Shown piece after piece: positions 26,080-35,018 of a DNA stretch of 64,000 bases. Numbering within the stretch: the first letter of the stretch is position 1; every line of letters begins with the position of its first letter. Source of the DNA: Bradyrhizobium sp. 141 (GTDB lineage Bacteria; Pseudomonadota; Alphaproteobacteria; Rhizobiales; Xanthobacteraceae); the NCBI RefSeq assembly GCF_023074055.1, contig NZ_JADPKR010000013.1, positions 372,001 through 436,000 on the forward strand. Direction: 5' to 3'. The notes below the pieces were generated by a model that saw only the letters and a list, made by a program, of their open reading frames with translations, had not been told where the DNA came from and ran no database searches. Position numbers and translations under genes: made by a program.

Positions 26080-26907
26080 CTACCTGAGGGCGATAATCCT
26101 CCTGACAGCAGCGGGTTCCGCATCGCACTCACCGGAAATTGCGAGGTCGAAGGGAACAATCTTCACGCTTTCGGTTGCGCGCGCGATCAGCGCGTGATTC
26201 GGCGGCACTTCGGTCCAGTCCGATTCCTTGTCGAAGGGTTCGGACGCGACGATGACCTCGCCGCCGTCCTCGCGGAAATAGAGTGTGTTCGCGGCGTCGT
26301 TGACCGCAACACGGAAGGCGTAGAGATCCTGGCCGTTGGCGATCGCACTGGTGAAGCGCAGCCGTTCGCGGAGCTGGCCTTCATTGACGAGACCAACGAG
26401 GGCTTGCAGCACGCGCCGCGTTGCGCCGAGCGGGTCGCCGTCGAGGCCGGCCCCCATCATTGCCAGGAACACGGCTTCCGAATCGGTCGTGCCCAGCCGC
26501 GATGGATAAAAAGCATCGGGGATCAGCGCCTCGACCTTGCGTCGCAACCGATTCCAGCTCCCGACGAATCCGTTGTGCATGAACATCCAGTGGCCGCAGG
26601 CAAAGGGATGGCAATTCTGCCGCGTCACCGCCGTGCCGGTGGCCGCGCGCACATGCGCGAAGAACAGATGCGAGCGCAGATGGCGGCAAAGATAGCGCAG
26701 GTTCTCGTCTGACCACGCCGGGCGCGTCTCGCGATAAAGGCCCGGTTCCGGATGCTCGCCGTACCAGCCCAGACCAAAGCCGTCACCGTTCGAGCCCGCC
26801 GTCGACTGAAGCGAGCGAATGCTCTGCGCGACCAGAGAATGCTCGGGTTCGGTGACGTAAGGTTCGAATGAGGTGGTCTCGCCTCGGTATGCGATCCAGC
26901 GGCACAT
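26080..26907 (-). CDS. Class II glutamine amidotransferase (YafJ/EgtC-like)
   Basis: A 275-residue N-terminal-nucleophile hydrolase. After Met removal the catalytic Cys2 would be exposed (MCRWIAYRGE). The glutaminase pocket is visible in GDGFGLGWYG, FFAHVRAATG, NCHPFACGHWMFMHNGFVG and LGTTDSEAVF. There is no second synthase domain, so like YafJ and EgtC it probably hydrolyses a gamma-glutamyl amide instead of passing ammonia on. It is the first gene of an operon with a gamma-glutamyl-type ligase 18 bp downstream. The pairing recalls EgtA/EgtC in ergothioneine synthesis, but no egtB or egtD is visible here. Confidence 0.85.
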   Translation of the reverse strand: MCRWIAYRGETTSFEPYVTEPEHSLVAQSIRSLQSTAGSNGDGFGLGWYGEHPEPGLYRETRPAWSDENLRYLCRHLRSHLFFAHVRAATGTAVTRQNCHPFACGHWMFMHNGFVGSWNRLRRKVEALIPDAFYPSRLGTTDSEAVFLAMMGAGLDGDPLGATRRVLQALVGLVNEGQLRERLRFTSAIANGQDLYAFRVAVNDAANTLYFREDGGEVIVASEPFDKESDWTEVPPNHALIARATESVKIVPFDLAISGECDAEPAAVRRIIALR

Positions 26908-27044
26908 GAGGTTCCTGTAGACGGCGGATGGGTCGTGAGTTGCACTAACCGACCTGCCGGCCTCGTGGTTCCCGGCGCGAAGCAGTGATCACGACCAGAG
27001 CGACTTCGGTGTTAAGATGCCGGACGTCGAGATCGGAGACCGAG

Positions 27045-27425
27045 ATGAACGATCAAGCCATATTGGCCGCGCTTCGGCGCCATTGGGACGTCTCGGACGC
27101 CAATGATTTCGAGGCCGAGCATGACATCTATCGCGACGATGCGGTGCTCGATTATCCGCAGTCCGGCGAGCGCATCCGCGGTCGCAGGAATATTCAGGAG
27201 AGCCGGTTGGTGCAGCCGAACCAGAAACGCTTCACGGTTCGACGGATCGTTGGCGGCGGCGATCTCTGGGTGAGTGAATTCGTGCTGAGCTATGACGGGG
27301 TGCCGTCGTATGTTGTGAGCATCATGGAATTCCGCGACGGCTTGGTGGCGCACGAGACGCAATATTTCGGCGACCGCTTCGATCCCGCTCCATCACGTGC
27401 GCATCTGGTCGAGCGGGTGGGGTAA
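27045..27425 (+). CDS. NTF2-like/SnoaL-like domain protein
   Basis: A 126-residue protein with the cone-shaped NTF2-like fold pattern: MNDQAILAALRRHWDVSDAN, then YRDDAVLDYPQSGERIRGR, then VVSIMEFRDGLVAHETQYFG with DRF. The D-Y-P-Q-S-G-E pocket is common to small SnoaL-like proteins, some of which are isomerases or cyclases. No reaction can be assigned. The ATG at 27045 follows GGAGACCGAG, and the longer upstream frame has no ribosome-binding site. It is divergent from the amidotransferase, with 137 bp between. Confidence 0.8.
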   Translation: MNDQAILAALRRHWDVSDANDFEAEHDIYRDDAVLDYPQSGERIRGRRNIQESRLVQPNQKRFTVRRIVGGGDLWVSEFVLSYDGVPSYVVSIMEFRDGLVAHETQYFGDRFDPAPSRAHLVERVG

Positions 27426-27821
27426 GTCGCGCTTTAATGCAGTTGCGCGCCGAATTGGTGGCCTTGTGCCCCGGCACGGCGCAGCTTGGAGGTGCGGCTG
27501 CAGAGCCGGGGCCCATCTAGCGGCGGATTCGCGTGCTTTCTGTGTCCCGACTCCGTGCAGCAACGCGACGGAACCGATGCGGCGGCTAGTCGCAGTCGTG
27601 CCGCCTTGATTCCGACAGACCCACCTCTATTTCTGGAGCGAACAAGAATCCGGGCCCCTCTGGCGAGGACGCCGACGATGTCGGCAAACCTCGTGATGTC
27701 GGATGACCTGTCCCGCGCGAATGCGATGGATTGGCCGATCGTCGGGCCCCTGTTCGTTCTCTCCGACCATTCGTCCCCATCGCAGCTCCGTGCGGCCATT
27801 TCGCAAGTTAAGGGAGCAACG
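27426..27821. other. 396-bp intergenic region, nothing identified
   Basis: No gene, repeat or RNA structure could be supported. Both strands show only open frames without ribosome-binding sites. It presumably carries the promoter of the TerB-like operon, but I could not identify a -35/-10 pair with confidence. Confidence 0.4.
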
Positions 27822-28295
27822 ATGTCTGCCGTCAAATCCTCAAATCCGATCGAGATCGAGATCACGGAACCGTCCAGCCTGAACGAGCAGGCCGCGGTCG
27901 CGTTGGTGATCGTCGGGGCGCTGGTTGCAGTTGCCGACCGGCGCGTTTCGCCGGTCGAGCGCGACGAGGTGATCCGTTTCATCAGGGATCGCAAGCTGGC
28001 GCCGCACATTCCCGATGAACGGCTCTATGCGATATTCGATGAACTCGCCGAACGGCTCGAGGAGCCGGATTTTGCCAATGTCGTGATCGACACGCTGCGG
28101 CCGGTTTCGAATCTGCCGCTCTCGTCCCATCTGATCGAGCTGTCGGAGCGCGTTGCTGCGGCGGATGAGGACGTCCATCCCCATGAAGTGCAGGCGATCA
28201 AATTGTTGCGCTTGCTGACGCTGGTGCTGCCGCGCGCGAAGCCGGTCGTGCCGAGTGCAGCGGGCGCCGAACGGCAGGCCGCCTTGAAGGAGTAA
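27822..28295 (+). CDS. TerB-like (tellurite resistance/DjlA N-terminal fold) protein
   Basis: A 157-residue all-helical protein. The TerB-type pattern is present: ALVIVGALVAVADRRVSPVE with RDEVIRFIRD in the first half, and LIELSERVAAADEDVHPHEV followed by QAIKLLRLL in the second. The acidic residues of the two helical repeats (ADRRVSPVE and ADEDVHPHE) are the family's probable metal-binding positions. Cytosolic, possibly membrane-associated with TerC. The ATG follows AAGGGAGCAACG. It is the first gene of a four-gene set, 2 bp before the next gene. Confidence 0.8.
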   Translation: MSAVKSSNPIEIEITEPSSLNEQAAVALVIVGALVAVADRRVSPVERDEVIRFIRDRKLAPHIPDERLYAIFDELAERLEEPDFANVVIDTLRPVSNLPLSSHLIELSERVAAADEDVHPHEVQAIKLLRLLTLVLPRAKPVVPSAAGAERQAALKE

Positions 28296-28297
28296 GC

Positions 28298-28660
28298 ATG
28301 AGCACAGTTTCGGACGAGCGCGCGACGAAAACCGAGGGCACCACCGGCCAGATGGCCGGCGGTGACCCGCGCCTCGACAAGCTCGTCCACCGCCTGCCGC
28401 CACGCATGGGCGACACCTTCACCTATCTGCTCAAGCCGTCCAGTCGCTGGGTGAGAATCCCCTCGGGCACGCTGCTGATCGTCGGCGGCGTGCTGTCCTT
28501 CTTGCCGATTCTCGGCGTCTGGATGCTGCCGCTCGGTCTCGCGCTGCTTGCCGAGGACGTGCCTGCGCTGCGCTCCTCACGTTCGAAGGTCCTGGATTGG
28601 ATCGAGCGGAAGAAGCCGCATTGGCTCGAGCCGTCTGCACCGAAAAATGATCAATCATGA
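28298..28660 (+). CDS. PGPGW-like small membrane protein
   Basis: 120 residues. After a polar N-terminal 48 residues, two hydrophobic segments joined by a short turn (SGTLLIVGGVLSFLPILGVW and MLPLGLALLAEDVPALR) follow the layout of the PGPGW transmembrane family, in which G-L-A-L-L-A-x-E closes the second helix. A basic amphipathic C-terminus follows (KVLDWIERKKPHWL). The function is unknown. The start is 2 bp after the TerB-like stop, and the stop overlaps the TerC start (ATGA), implying translational coupling. Confidence 0.75.
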   Translation: MSTVSDERATKTEGTTGQMAGGDPRLDKLVHRLPPRMGDTFTYLLKPSSRWVRIPSGTLLIVGGVLSFLPILGVWMLPLGLALLAEDVPALRSSRSKVLDWIERKKPHWLEPSAPKNDQS

Positions 28661-29295
28661 CTGAATTCATCACCTCCGACGCCCTGACCGCGCTGGTTCA
28701 GGTCATCCTGATCGACCTTGTGCTCGCCGGCGACAACGCCGTCGTCATCGGTCTCGCCGCGGCGGGGTTGCCGGCCGAGCAGCGTCGCCGTGCCATCATC
28801 GTCGGCATCGCCGCCGCCACCGGGCTCCGCATCGTCTTCGCCGGCGTCGCGACCCAGCTCCTGCAGGTGATCGGCCTGCTGCTCGCCGGCGGCGTGCTGC
28901 TGCTCTGGGTGTGCTGGAAGATGTGGCGCGAGCTGCGCGAGCAGGCGGCGCATTCGAGGCAACTCGCGTTCAGCCATGGCGGCGGCGCGGATGCCGCGCC
29001 CGTGAAGCAAAAGACCTTCGGGCAGGCCGCGATTCAGATCGTTGCCGCCGACGTCTCTATGTCGCTCGACAACGTGCTAGCGGTTGCGGGCGCCGCGCGC
29101 GAGCATCCCTACATCCTCGCCTTCGGCCTGTTGCTGTCGGTCGCGATGATGGGCGTCGCCGCCGATCTGCTCGGCCGCGTGCTCCAGAGGCAGCGCTGGA
29201 TCGCCTATGTCGGTCTCGCCATTATCATTTACGTCGCGTTCGAGATGATCTATCGGGGCTCTCTGGAACTCGCTCCCGTCATCGCGAGTCTCTGA
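28657..29295 (+). CDS. TerC family integral membrane protein (YjbE-type)
   Basis: A 212-residue protein with seven hydrophobic segments. The two inverted TerC signatures are intact: VILIDLVLAGDNAVVIGLAA at residues ~14-33 and VAADVSMSLDNVLAVAGAAR at ~128-147, each with the D-N pair that probably binds a metal ion. TerC proteins are linked to tellurite resistance, Mn2+ efflux and metalation of exported proteins. Short TerC proteins of this size are the YjbE/YkoY type associated with manganese. The gene overlaps its upstream neighbour by four bases. Confidence 0.88.
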   Translation: MTEFITSDALTALVQVILIDLVLAGDNAVVIGLAAAGLPAEQRRRAIIVGIAAATGLRIVFAGVATQLLQVIGLLLAGGVLLLWVCWKMWRELREQAAHSRQLAFSHGGGADAAPVKQKTFGQAAIQIVAADVSMSLDNVLAVAGAAREHPYILAFGLLLSVAMMGVAADLLGRVLQRQRWIAYVGLAIIIYVAFEMIYRGSLELAPVIASL

Positions 29296-29327
29296 CGCGA
29301 AACTCTTTCCGCAATCCGGAGCGATTC

Positions 29328-29909
29328 ATGACGTCCGAACCCAAAGCGCCTTCGGCGCAGGCCGAGCCGCCGCGACTCGGCCTGTTCGCCCAACTCATCT
29401 TTGGCTCGCGTTGGCTGCAAGTGCCGCTCTATGTCGGCCTGATCGTCGCGCAGGCCGTCTATGTCCTGCTGTTCCTGAAAGAGCTCTGGCACCTGGTTGC
29501 GCACTCGTTCGACGCCAGCGAGCAGCAGATCATGCTGGTCGTGCTCGGGCTGATCGACGTCGTCATGATCTCGAACCTTCTGATCATGGTGATCGTCGGC
29601 GGCTATGAGACCTTCGTCTCCCGGCTGAACCTGACCGGTCATCCCGACGAGCCGGAATGGCTCAGCCACGTCAATGCCAGCGTGCTCAAGATCAAGCTGG
29701 CGATGGCGATCATCGGCATCTCCTCGATCTCGCTGCTCAGGACCTTCATCGAGGCCGGCAATCTCGGCACCACGCGCAGCAATTCCACCGAGACCGGCGT
29801 GATGTGGCAGGTGCTGATCCACCTGACCTTCATCATCTCCGCGATCGGCATTGCCTGGGTCGACCGCCTCAGCGAGAGCGGCCATCGCAAGCAGGCCGGC
29901 CACGGCTGA
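29328..29909 (+). CDS. UPF0114 (YqhA/TIGR00645) family membrane protein
   Basis: A 193-residue protein with about four hydrophobic segments: LQVPLYVGLIVAQAVYVLLF, IMLVVLGLIDVVMISNLLIM, LAMAIIGISSISLLRTFIE and MWQVLIHLTFIISAIGIAWV. The GGYETFVSRL and LKIKLAMAIIGISSI sequences are diagnostic. The role is not known. It is the last gene of the TerB-PGPGW-TerC set, with the ATG at 29328 behind CCGGAGCGATTC and a terminator about 40 bp downstream. Confidence 0.85.
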   Translation: MTSEPKAPSAQAEPPRLGLFAQLIFGSRWLQVPLYVGLIVAQAVYVLLFLKELWHLVAHSFDASEQQIMLVVLGLIDVVMISNLLIMVIVGGYETFVSRLNLTGHPDEPEWLSHVNASVLKIKLAMAIIGISSISLLRTFIEAGNLGTTRSNSTETGVMWQVLIHLTFIISAIGIAWVDRLSESGHRKQAGHG

Positions 29910-29949
29910 TGAACCTGGCCGTCTGAGATCTCCTGAGCGGCCAGCCTGG

Positions 29950-29986
29950 AGCCTGCCTGATCGTCCGGTCAGACGGGCTCTCTTTT
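29950..29986 (+). terminator. Rho-independent terminator after the TerC operon
   Basis: AGCCTGCCTGATC (29950-29962) pairs with GGTCAGACGGGCT (29967-29979) with two G-U wobbles and one mismatch, loop GTCC, followed by CTCTTTTC. Confidence 0.6.
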
Positions 29987-30112
29987 CGACATTGATAAAA
30001 TTGTCCGCAATCCGCTCAGTGGTGGCAAACCCTGCGGACAAGAACCGCGCGGTATTAAACCAGGCCTTTGGAACCGGCGTGCATCCTTCCCGCAAAAGGG
30101 TGGGGCATCACA

Positions 30113-30376
30113 ATGTCTGTTCTCAAGGAGGTCATCGCTGCGGTCGCGGGAGTCTACGCGCTCCTGTTCGTTTGCGACGCATTGTTCGGGGTCGGCGAGG
30201 CACGCTTCGACGACGCCTATTACCGCGCCAGCTTCTACGCGCCGCGGCCGAAGGAATTCCGCTTTGCGAGCAGCACGCCGCCGGCGGTCCGCGTCAGCGA
30301 TGCGTTTGCGCAATTCGCGCCGGGTGAAGCCAAGCCGAACAAACGCTACTCGTCTCTGACGACGATCATTCGCTGA
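30113..30376 (+). CDS. Hypothetical 87-residue protein with N-terminal signal anchor
   Basis: Residues 5-28 (KEVIAAVAGVYALLFVCDALFG) form one hydrophobic segment, either a signal peptide or an anchor. The remainder is polar with aromatic residues (DDAYYRASFYAPRPKEFRFA) and a Lys/Ser-rich C-terminus. I do not recognise a family. The ATG at 30113 is preceded by AAAAGGGTGGGGC. It is convergent with the alpha/beta hydrolase gene, with four bases between stop codons. Confidence 0.6.
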   Translation: MSVLKEVIAAVAGVYALLFVCDALFGVGEARFDDAYYRASFYAPRPKEFRFASSTPPAVRVSDAFAQFAPGEAKPNKRYSSLTTIIR

Positions 30377-30380
30377 GGCT

Positions 30381-31277
30381 TCACTCGCCCTGAATCCATT
30401 CCGCCACGCCGCGCCACAGCGTGTCGCGGTGATCGGGGCGGAAGAAGCCGAAATGGCCGATCGTTTTGGCGCCGACATCGGACGGCTTGACGTTGAGCAC
30501 CTCCGGCTTGATCGCAGTGAACCCGCTCGCGAGCAGCTCGACCGCGGGTCGCGTCGCCCAGGGATCGTCGGAGAAACAGAGCGCGCGCAGCTGGCCCTTG
30601 AAATTCGCAAAATTATCCAGCGCCGGCAGCTTTGAATCGAAGAGATAGCGGGGGTTCGAGACCCACTCGGCCCATTGCAGGAAGACGCCCTTGGGCAGGT
30701 CCTCGCCGACGCCGGCCCAGCCGGGCGCGTAGCCGAGGGCGTGGACCAGCGGCACGCCGACAAAATTCATGAAGGCGAAGACGCGGTATTTTTCCGGCGA
30801 GGTCATCAGCCGCCAAGTCGCGGCCTGCGAGGCCACGAACGCGGCGCGTGAGATTTCCGTGTTGTTCGCGATCAGCCCCAGCGCCTGGCCGCCGAAGGAA
30901 TGGCCGACATAGGCGAGCTCCAGCCCATGATACCGCTCCCGCATCCAGCGCACCGCGGCGGTGACGTCGAGCGCGGCCCAATCCGACATCGAGGCCTTGA
31001 AGCCGACCAGCGATTTCGGCTGGTTGTAGCCGACCATCGCCGGCAGCCGGGAATCGCCGATGCCGCGATAGTCGTAGGTCAGGACCGCGCAGCCGCGATG
31101 GGCGAGATAGGAGGCAAAGCCGCGGTAGATTTTGCGCGGGACCGCGGTGGCCGAATTGATCAGCACGGCATGGCGCTTGGTGCCGCGCGGCAGGAACAGG
31201 GTGCCGGTCAGCGCATACCCGTCGGTCGCCGGGAAGCTGATCTCGTCGATGAAAACGTCGTCAAGTGCCGCGTCCAT
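30381..31277 (-). CDS. Alpha/beta hydrolase family protein
   Basis: 298 residues with a serine-hydrolase fold. The nucleophile elbow is GHSFGG near residue 130 (YVGHSFGGQALGLIANN). The oxyanion-hole region is LINSATAVPRKIYRGFASYL, and a strand-turn LTYDYRGIGDS precedes it. The acid is probably in CFSDDPWATRPA, and the catalytic His in TIGHFGFFRPDHRD. The substrate is unknown; relatives include esterases and thioesterases. The ATG at 31275-31277 follows AGGATACC. A TTG at 31358 would add 27 basic residues without support. Confidence 0.8.
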   Translation of the reverse strand: MDAALDDVFIDEISFPATDGYALTGTLFLPRGTKRHAVLINSATAVPRKIYRGFASYLAHRGCAVLTYDYRGIGDSRLPAMVGYNQPKSLVGFKASMSDWAALDVTAAVRWMRERYHGLELAYVGHSFGGQALGLIANNTEISRAAFVASQAATWRLMTSPEKYRVFAFMNFVGVPLVHALGYAPGWAGVGEDLPKGVFLQWAEWVSNPRYLFDSKLPALDNFANFKGQLRALCFSDDPWATRPAVELLASGFTAIKPEVLNVKPSDVGAKTIGHFGFFRPDHRDTLWRGVAEWIQGE

Positions 31278-31456
31278 GGGCGCAAGGTATCCTGCCAGTT
31301 TCCTCGCCCGCCCAGCAAATGCGAATTTGGCTTTCCTCGCAAGGGTTTGCCGCGCCAAATGGATTTACAACTGGCGGGGCGGCGCCAGCCTGTGTATAAG
31401 GCGGCCCTCGCAACCCACAGATCAGGTTGCGCTTTTTGCTTCACGGAGAGATTGCG

Positions 31457-32845
31457 ATGTCTGAGCGGTGGACGCCCGAGTCCTGGCGCAGCAAGCCGGT
31501 GCTACAGGTGCCCGACTATCCCGACGCCAAAGCCTTGGCCGACGTCGAGGCGCAGCTTGCGACCTTTCCGCCGCTGGTGTTCGCGGGCGAGGCGCGCAAT
31601 CTGAAAAAGGCGCTGGGCCGCGTTGCGGCGGGCGAAGCGTTCCTGCTCCAGGGCGGCGACTGCGCCGAGAGCTTCGCCGAGCACGGCGCCAACAACATCC
31701 GCGATTTCTTCCGCGTGCTGTTGCAGATGGCGGTGGTGCTGACTTATGCCGGCGCCGTGCCGGTGGTGAAGGTCGGCCGCATCGCCGGCCAGTTCGCAAA
31801 GCCGCGGTCGTCGCCGACCGAGAAGATTGATGGCATCGAGCTACCGAGCTATCGCGGCGACATCGTCAACGACATCGCCTTCACTAAGGAAGCGCGCGTG
31901 CCGGATCCGCAGCGCCAGCTGATGGCCTATCGCCAGTCGGCCGCGACGCTGAACCTGCTGCGTGCGTTCGCCACCGGCGGCTACGCCAATCTCGGTAGCG
32001 TGCATCAATGGATGCTCGGCTTCCTCAAGGATTCGCCGCAGTCCCGCCGCTACAAGGAATTGGCCGACCGCATCTCCGACGCGCTCAACTTCATGCGCGC
32101 CTGCGGCCTCGATCTCGAGGCCCACCCCGAGCTGCGCGCCACCGATTTCTACACCAGCCACGAGGCGCTGCTGCTCGGCTATGAGCAGGCCATGACCCGG
32201 GTCGATTCCACGACCGGCGACTGGTACGCGACCTCGGGCCACATGATCTGGATCGGCGATCGCACCCGCCAGCTCGATCACGGCCATATCGAATATTTTC
32301 GCGGCATCAAGAATCCGATCGGATTGAAGTGCGGCCCGTCGCTCAAGCCGGACGAGCTGCTGAAGCTGATCGACGTGCTCAACCCCGACAATGAGCCGGG
32401 CCGGCTGACCCTGATCGGCCGTTTCGGCTCGGACAAGGTCGGCGAGCATCTGCCGAACATGATCCGCGCCGTGAAGCGCGAGGGCCGGGTGGTGGTCTGG
32501 TCCTGCGATCCCATGCACGGCAACACCATCACCTCGACGTCAGGCTACAAGACGCGGCCGTTCGACCGCATCCTGTCCGAAGTGAAGTCGTTCTTCGCGA
32601 TCCATGCCGCCGAAGGCACCCATGCCGGCGGCGTGCATCTGGAGATGACCGGCCAGGACGTCACCGAATGCCTCGGCGGCGCCCGCGCGATCACGGACGA
32701 GGACCTCAACGACCGCTATCACACGGTCTGCGATCCCCGTCTCAATGCCGAGCAATCCATCGACATGGCTTTCCTGGTCGCGGAGCTCCTCAAGCAGGAG
32801 CGCGCCGGCAAGCCCAAGCCGATGCCGGTCGCAGCGGGGCTCTAA
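31457..32845 (+). CDS. aroF: 3-deoxy-7-phosphoheptulonate (DAHP) synthase, class II
   Basis: A 462-residue enzyme condensing phosphoenolpyruvate and erythrose 4-phosphate at the entry of the shikimate pathway. The plant-like class II family is identified by [39 protein letters not shown] (metal-binding Cys), [44 protein letters not shown] and [18 protein letters not shown]. It belongs to a different fold lineage from E. coli AroFGH. The start ATG follows GGAGAGATTGCG. It is followed within 4 bp by dgkA, so the two are cotranscribed. The symbol is generic, since naming varies among genomes. Confidence 0.93.
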   Translation: MSERWTPESWRSKPVLQVPDYPDAKALADVEAQLATFPPLVFAGEARNLKKALGRVAAGEAFLLQGGDCAESFAEHGANNIRDFFRVLLQMAVVLTYAGAVPVVKVGRIAGQFAKPRSSPTEKIDGIELPSYRGDIVNDIAFTKEARVPDPQRQLMAYRQSAATLNLLRAFATGGYANLGSVHQWMLGFLKDSPQSRRYKELADRISDALNFMRACGLDLEAHPELRATDFYTSHEALLLGYEQAMTRVDSTTGDWYATSGHMIWIGDRTRQLDHGHIEYFRGIKNPIGLKCGPSLKPDELLKLIDVLNPDNEPGRLTLIGRFGSDKVGEHLPNMIRAVKREGRVVVWSCDPMHGNTITSTSGYKTRPFDRILSEVKSFFAIHAAEGTHAGGVHLEMTGQDVTECLGGARAITDEDLNDRYHTVCDPRLNAEQSIDMAFLVAELLKQERAGKPKPMPVAAGL

Positions 32846-32849
32846 GACC

Positions 32850-33203
32850 TTGCTGCGGATCTGGAAGGCCACGATCAATTCCCGTAACGGTCTGGCCTTT
32901 GCGTTTCGGTCGGAGCAGGCCGTCCGCGAGGAGATCTTTGCGCTCCTGCTGTCGGTGCCGCTCGCCTGGTTCATCGGCTCGACCGCGATGCGCGCGGTCG
33001 AGCTGGTCTGCTCGGTTGCGTTCGTGCTGACGGTCGAGTTGCTCAACACCGCGATCGAAAAACTCGCCGATCGCCTGACCATGGACCACGACAAGCAGAT
33101 CGGCCGGGTCAAGGATATGGGCTCGGCGGCTGTCGGCGTGGCGCTGTTGATGGCCGGCGCGTTCTGGATCATCGCCATTATCGAGCGGCTGGGGTTCCTC
33201 TAG
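32850..33203 (+). CDS. dgkA: Diacylglycerol kinase (DgkA family)
   Basis: A 117-residue integral membrane kinase recycling diacylglycerol to phosphatidic acid. Two to three hydrophobic segments surround the active-site motif VELLNTAIEKLADRL (consensus E-x-x-N-T-A-I-E) near residues 66-80. The amphipathic N-terminal helix WKATINSRNGLAFAFRSE is typical. The start is a TTG at 32850, four bases after the DAHP synthase stop. The frame is open further upstream only inside the previous gene. Translational coupling is likely. Confidence 0.88.
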   Translation: MLRIWKATINSRNGLAFAFRSEQAVREEIFALLLSVPLAWFIGSTAMRAVELVCSVAFVLTVELLNTAIEKLADRLTMDHDKQIGRVKDMGSAAVGVALLMAGAFWIIAIIERLGFL

Positions 33204-33236
33204 CCTGGGTTTCCTCTAGCTTGGGATCGGAGCGCC

Positions 33237-34994
33237 ATGACCGAACGTCTCAACGCATTCACGGTCACGCTCGCCCAGCTCAATCCGACCATGGGCGACA
33301 TCGAGGGCAACGCTGCCAAGGCACGCGCGGCGCGCGCGCGAGCTATCGTCGACGGCGCCGATCTCGTGCTGTTTCCGGAATTGTACATCGCCGGCTATCC
33401 GCCGGAAGACCTCGTGCAGAAGCCGGTCTTCCAAGCTGCCTGCCGCGCCGCGATCGAAGCGCTGGCGCGCGAGACTGCCGATGGCGGCCCGGCGATGCTG
33501 GTCGGCACCCCCTGGTTTGAGGACGGCAGACTCTACAATGCCTGCGCCCTGCTCGACGGCGGCCGTATCGCGGCGCTGCGCTTCAAATGCAATCTGCCGA
33601 ACTACGGCGTGTTCGACGAGAAGCGGCTGTTTTCACGTGGTCCTGCCGCTGGTCCCGTGACCGTACGCGGCGTGCGCATCGGCGTCCCGATCTGCGAGGA
33701 CATCTGGCTGGAGGAGTCCGAGGACTACGAGAACGTGGTCGAGACGTTGGCCGAGACCGGCGCCGAGATCATTCTGGTCCCGAACGGCTCTCCTTACGCC
33801 CGCGACAAGAACGATGTGCGTCTGTCGGTTGCCGTGGCGCGCGTGACCGAGAGCGGGCTACCGCTGGTCTATCTCAACCAGGTCTGCGGCCAGGACGAGC
33901 TGGTGTTCGACGGCGCCTCGTTCGCGCTTAACGGTGACCTCTCGCTGGCGGCGCAACTGCCGGCGTTTGAAGAAAGCATCGTCACGCTGCGCTTTACCCG
34001 CAACGGCGCTGACTGGCGCTGCACGGGTCAGATTGCGGAGCAGGTCGAGGGCGACAAGGCCGACTACGCCGCATGCGTGCTGGGCTTGCGCGACTATGTC
34101 GCCAAGAACGGCTTTCCCGGTGTGCTGCTCGGCATCTCCGGCGGCATCGATTCCGCGCTGTGCGCGGCGATCGCGGTCGATGCGCTCGGCGCCGATCAGG
34201 TGCACGGCGTGATGCTGCCTTATCGCTACACGGCGGCAAGCTCGATTGCGGACGCTGGCGAGCTCGCCGGTCATCTCGGCATCCGCTACGAGGTCTTGCC
34301 GATCGCGGAGGCCGTGACCGGCTTTGAAACCATCCTGTCCGGAATCTTCAAGAATCTGCCGCCAGATATCACCGAGGAAAACCTCCAGGCCCGCACCCGC
34401 GGCACGCTGCTGATGGCGATCTCCAACAAGACCGGACTGATGGTGGTGACGACAGGCAACAAGTCGGAAATGTCGGTCGGCTACGCCACGCTCTATGGCG
34501 ACATGAATGGCGGCTTCAATCCGATCAAGGATATCTACAAGACCCAGGTGTTTCGGCTGGCAAGCTTGCGCAACGGCTGGAAGCCGGATGGTGCACTCGG
34601 GCCGGCGGGCGAGGTCATTCCCCCCGATATCATCACGCGTCCGCCGACCGCGGAGCTGCGCGAGAACCAGCGTGATGAGGACTCGCTGCCGCCTTACGAC
34701 GTGCTCGATGCCATCCTGGAGCGACTTGTCGAGCGCGAGCAGCCGCTGGATCAGATCATTGCCGCCGGCTTCGATCGCGAGACGGTCACCCGCATCGACC
34801 ACCTGCTCAACGTCGCCGAATACAAGCGCCGCCAGGCCGCGCCCGGCGTCAAGGTGACACCTCGGAATTTCGGCCGCGACCGCCGCTATCCCATCACCAA
34901 CCGCTTTCGCGATCGGGGAGAGCCATTGCCCGCGGCGGACGAGACGCTGGTCTCGCGCGGGAGCCGCGCCTCGATCGACGCGTTCGAGGGATAA
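33237..34994 (+). CDS. nadE: Glutamine-dependent NAD+ synthetase
   Basis: A 585-residue two-domain enzyme for the last step of NAD synthesis. The N-terminal nitrilase-type glutaminase (residues 1-260) has Glu in LFPELYIAGYPPEDL, Lys in RFKCNLPNYGVFDEKR, and Cys in VPICEDIWLEE. The C-terminal N-type ATP pyrophosphatase has LGISGGIDSALCAAIAVDAL, TGNKSEMSVGYATLYGDMNG and NPIKDIYKTQVFRLA. The two-domain glutamine-hydrolysing form is normal in alphaproteobacteria. The ATG at 33237 follows GGAGCGCC. It is convergent with the oxidase operon, with 24 bp between. Confidence 0.93.
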   Translation: MTERLNAFTVTLAQLNPTMGDIEGNAAKARAARARAIVDGADLVLFPELYIAGYPPEDLVQKPVFQAACRAAIEALARETADGGPAMLVGTPWFEDGRLYNACALLDGGRIAALRFKCNLPNYGVFDEKRLFSRGPAAGPVTVRGVRIGVPICEDIWLEESEDYENVVETLAETGAEIILVPNGSPYARDKNDVRLSVAVARVTESGLPLVYLNQVCGQDELVFDGASFALNGDLSLAAQLPAFEESIVTLRFTRNGADWRCTGQIAEQVEGDKADYAACVLGLRDYVAKNGFPGVLLGISGGIDSALCAAIAVDALGADQVHGVMLPYRYTAASSIADAGELAGHLGIRYEVLPIAEAVTGFETILSGIFKNLPPDITEENLQARTRGTLLMAISNKTGLMVVTTGNKSEMSVGYATLYGDMNGGFNPIKDIYKTQVFRLASLRNGWKPDGALGPAGEVIPPDIITRPPTAELRENQRDEDSLPPYDVLDAILERLVEREQPLDQIIAAGFDRETVTRIDHLLNVAEYKRRQAAPGVKVTPRNFGRDRRYPITNRFRDRGEPLPAADETLVSRGSRASIDAFEG

Positions 34995-35018
34995 CGTCAG
35001 AGACTGGGCTTGCCGGTG

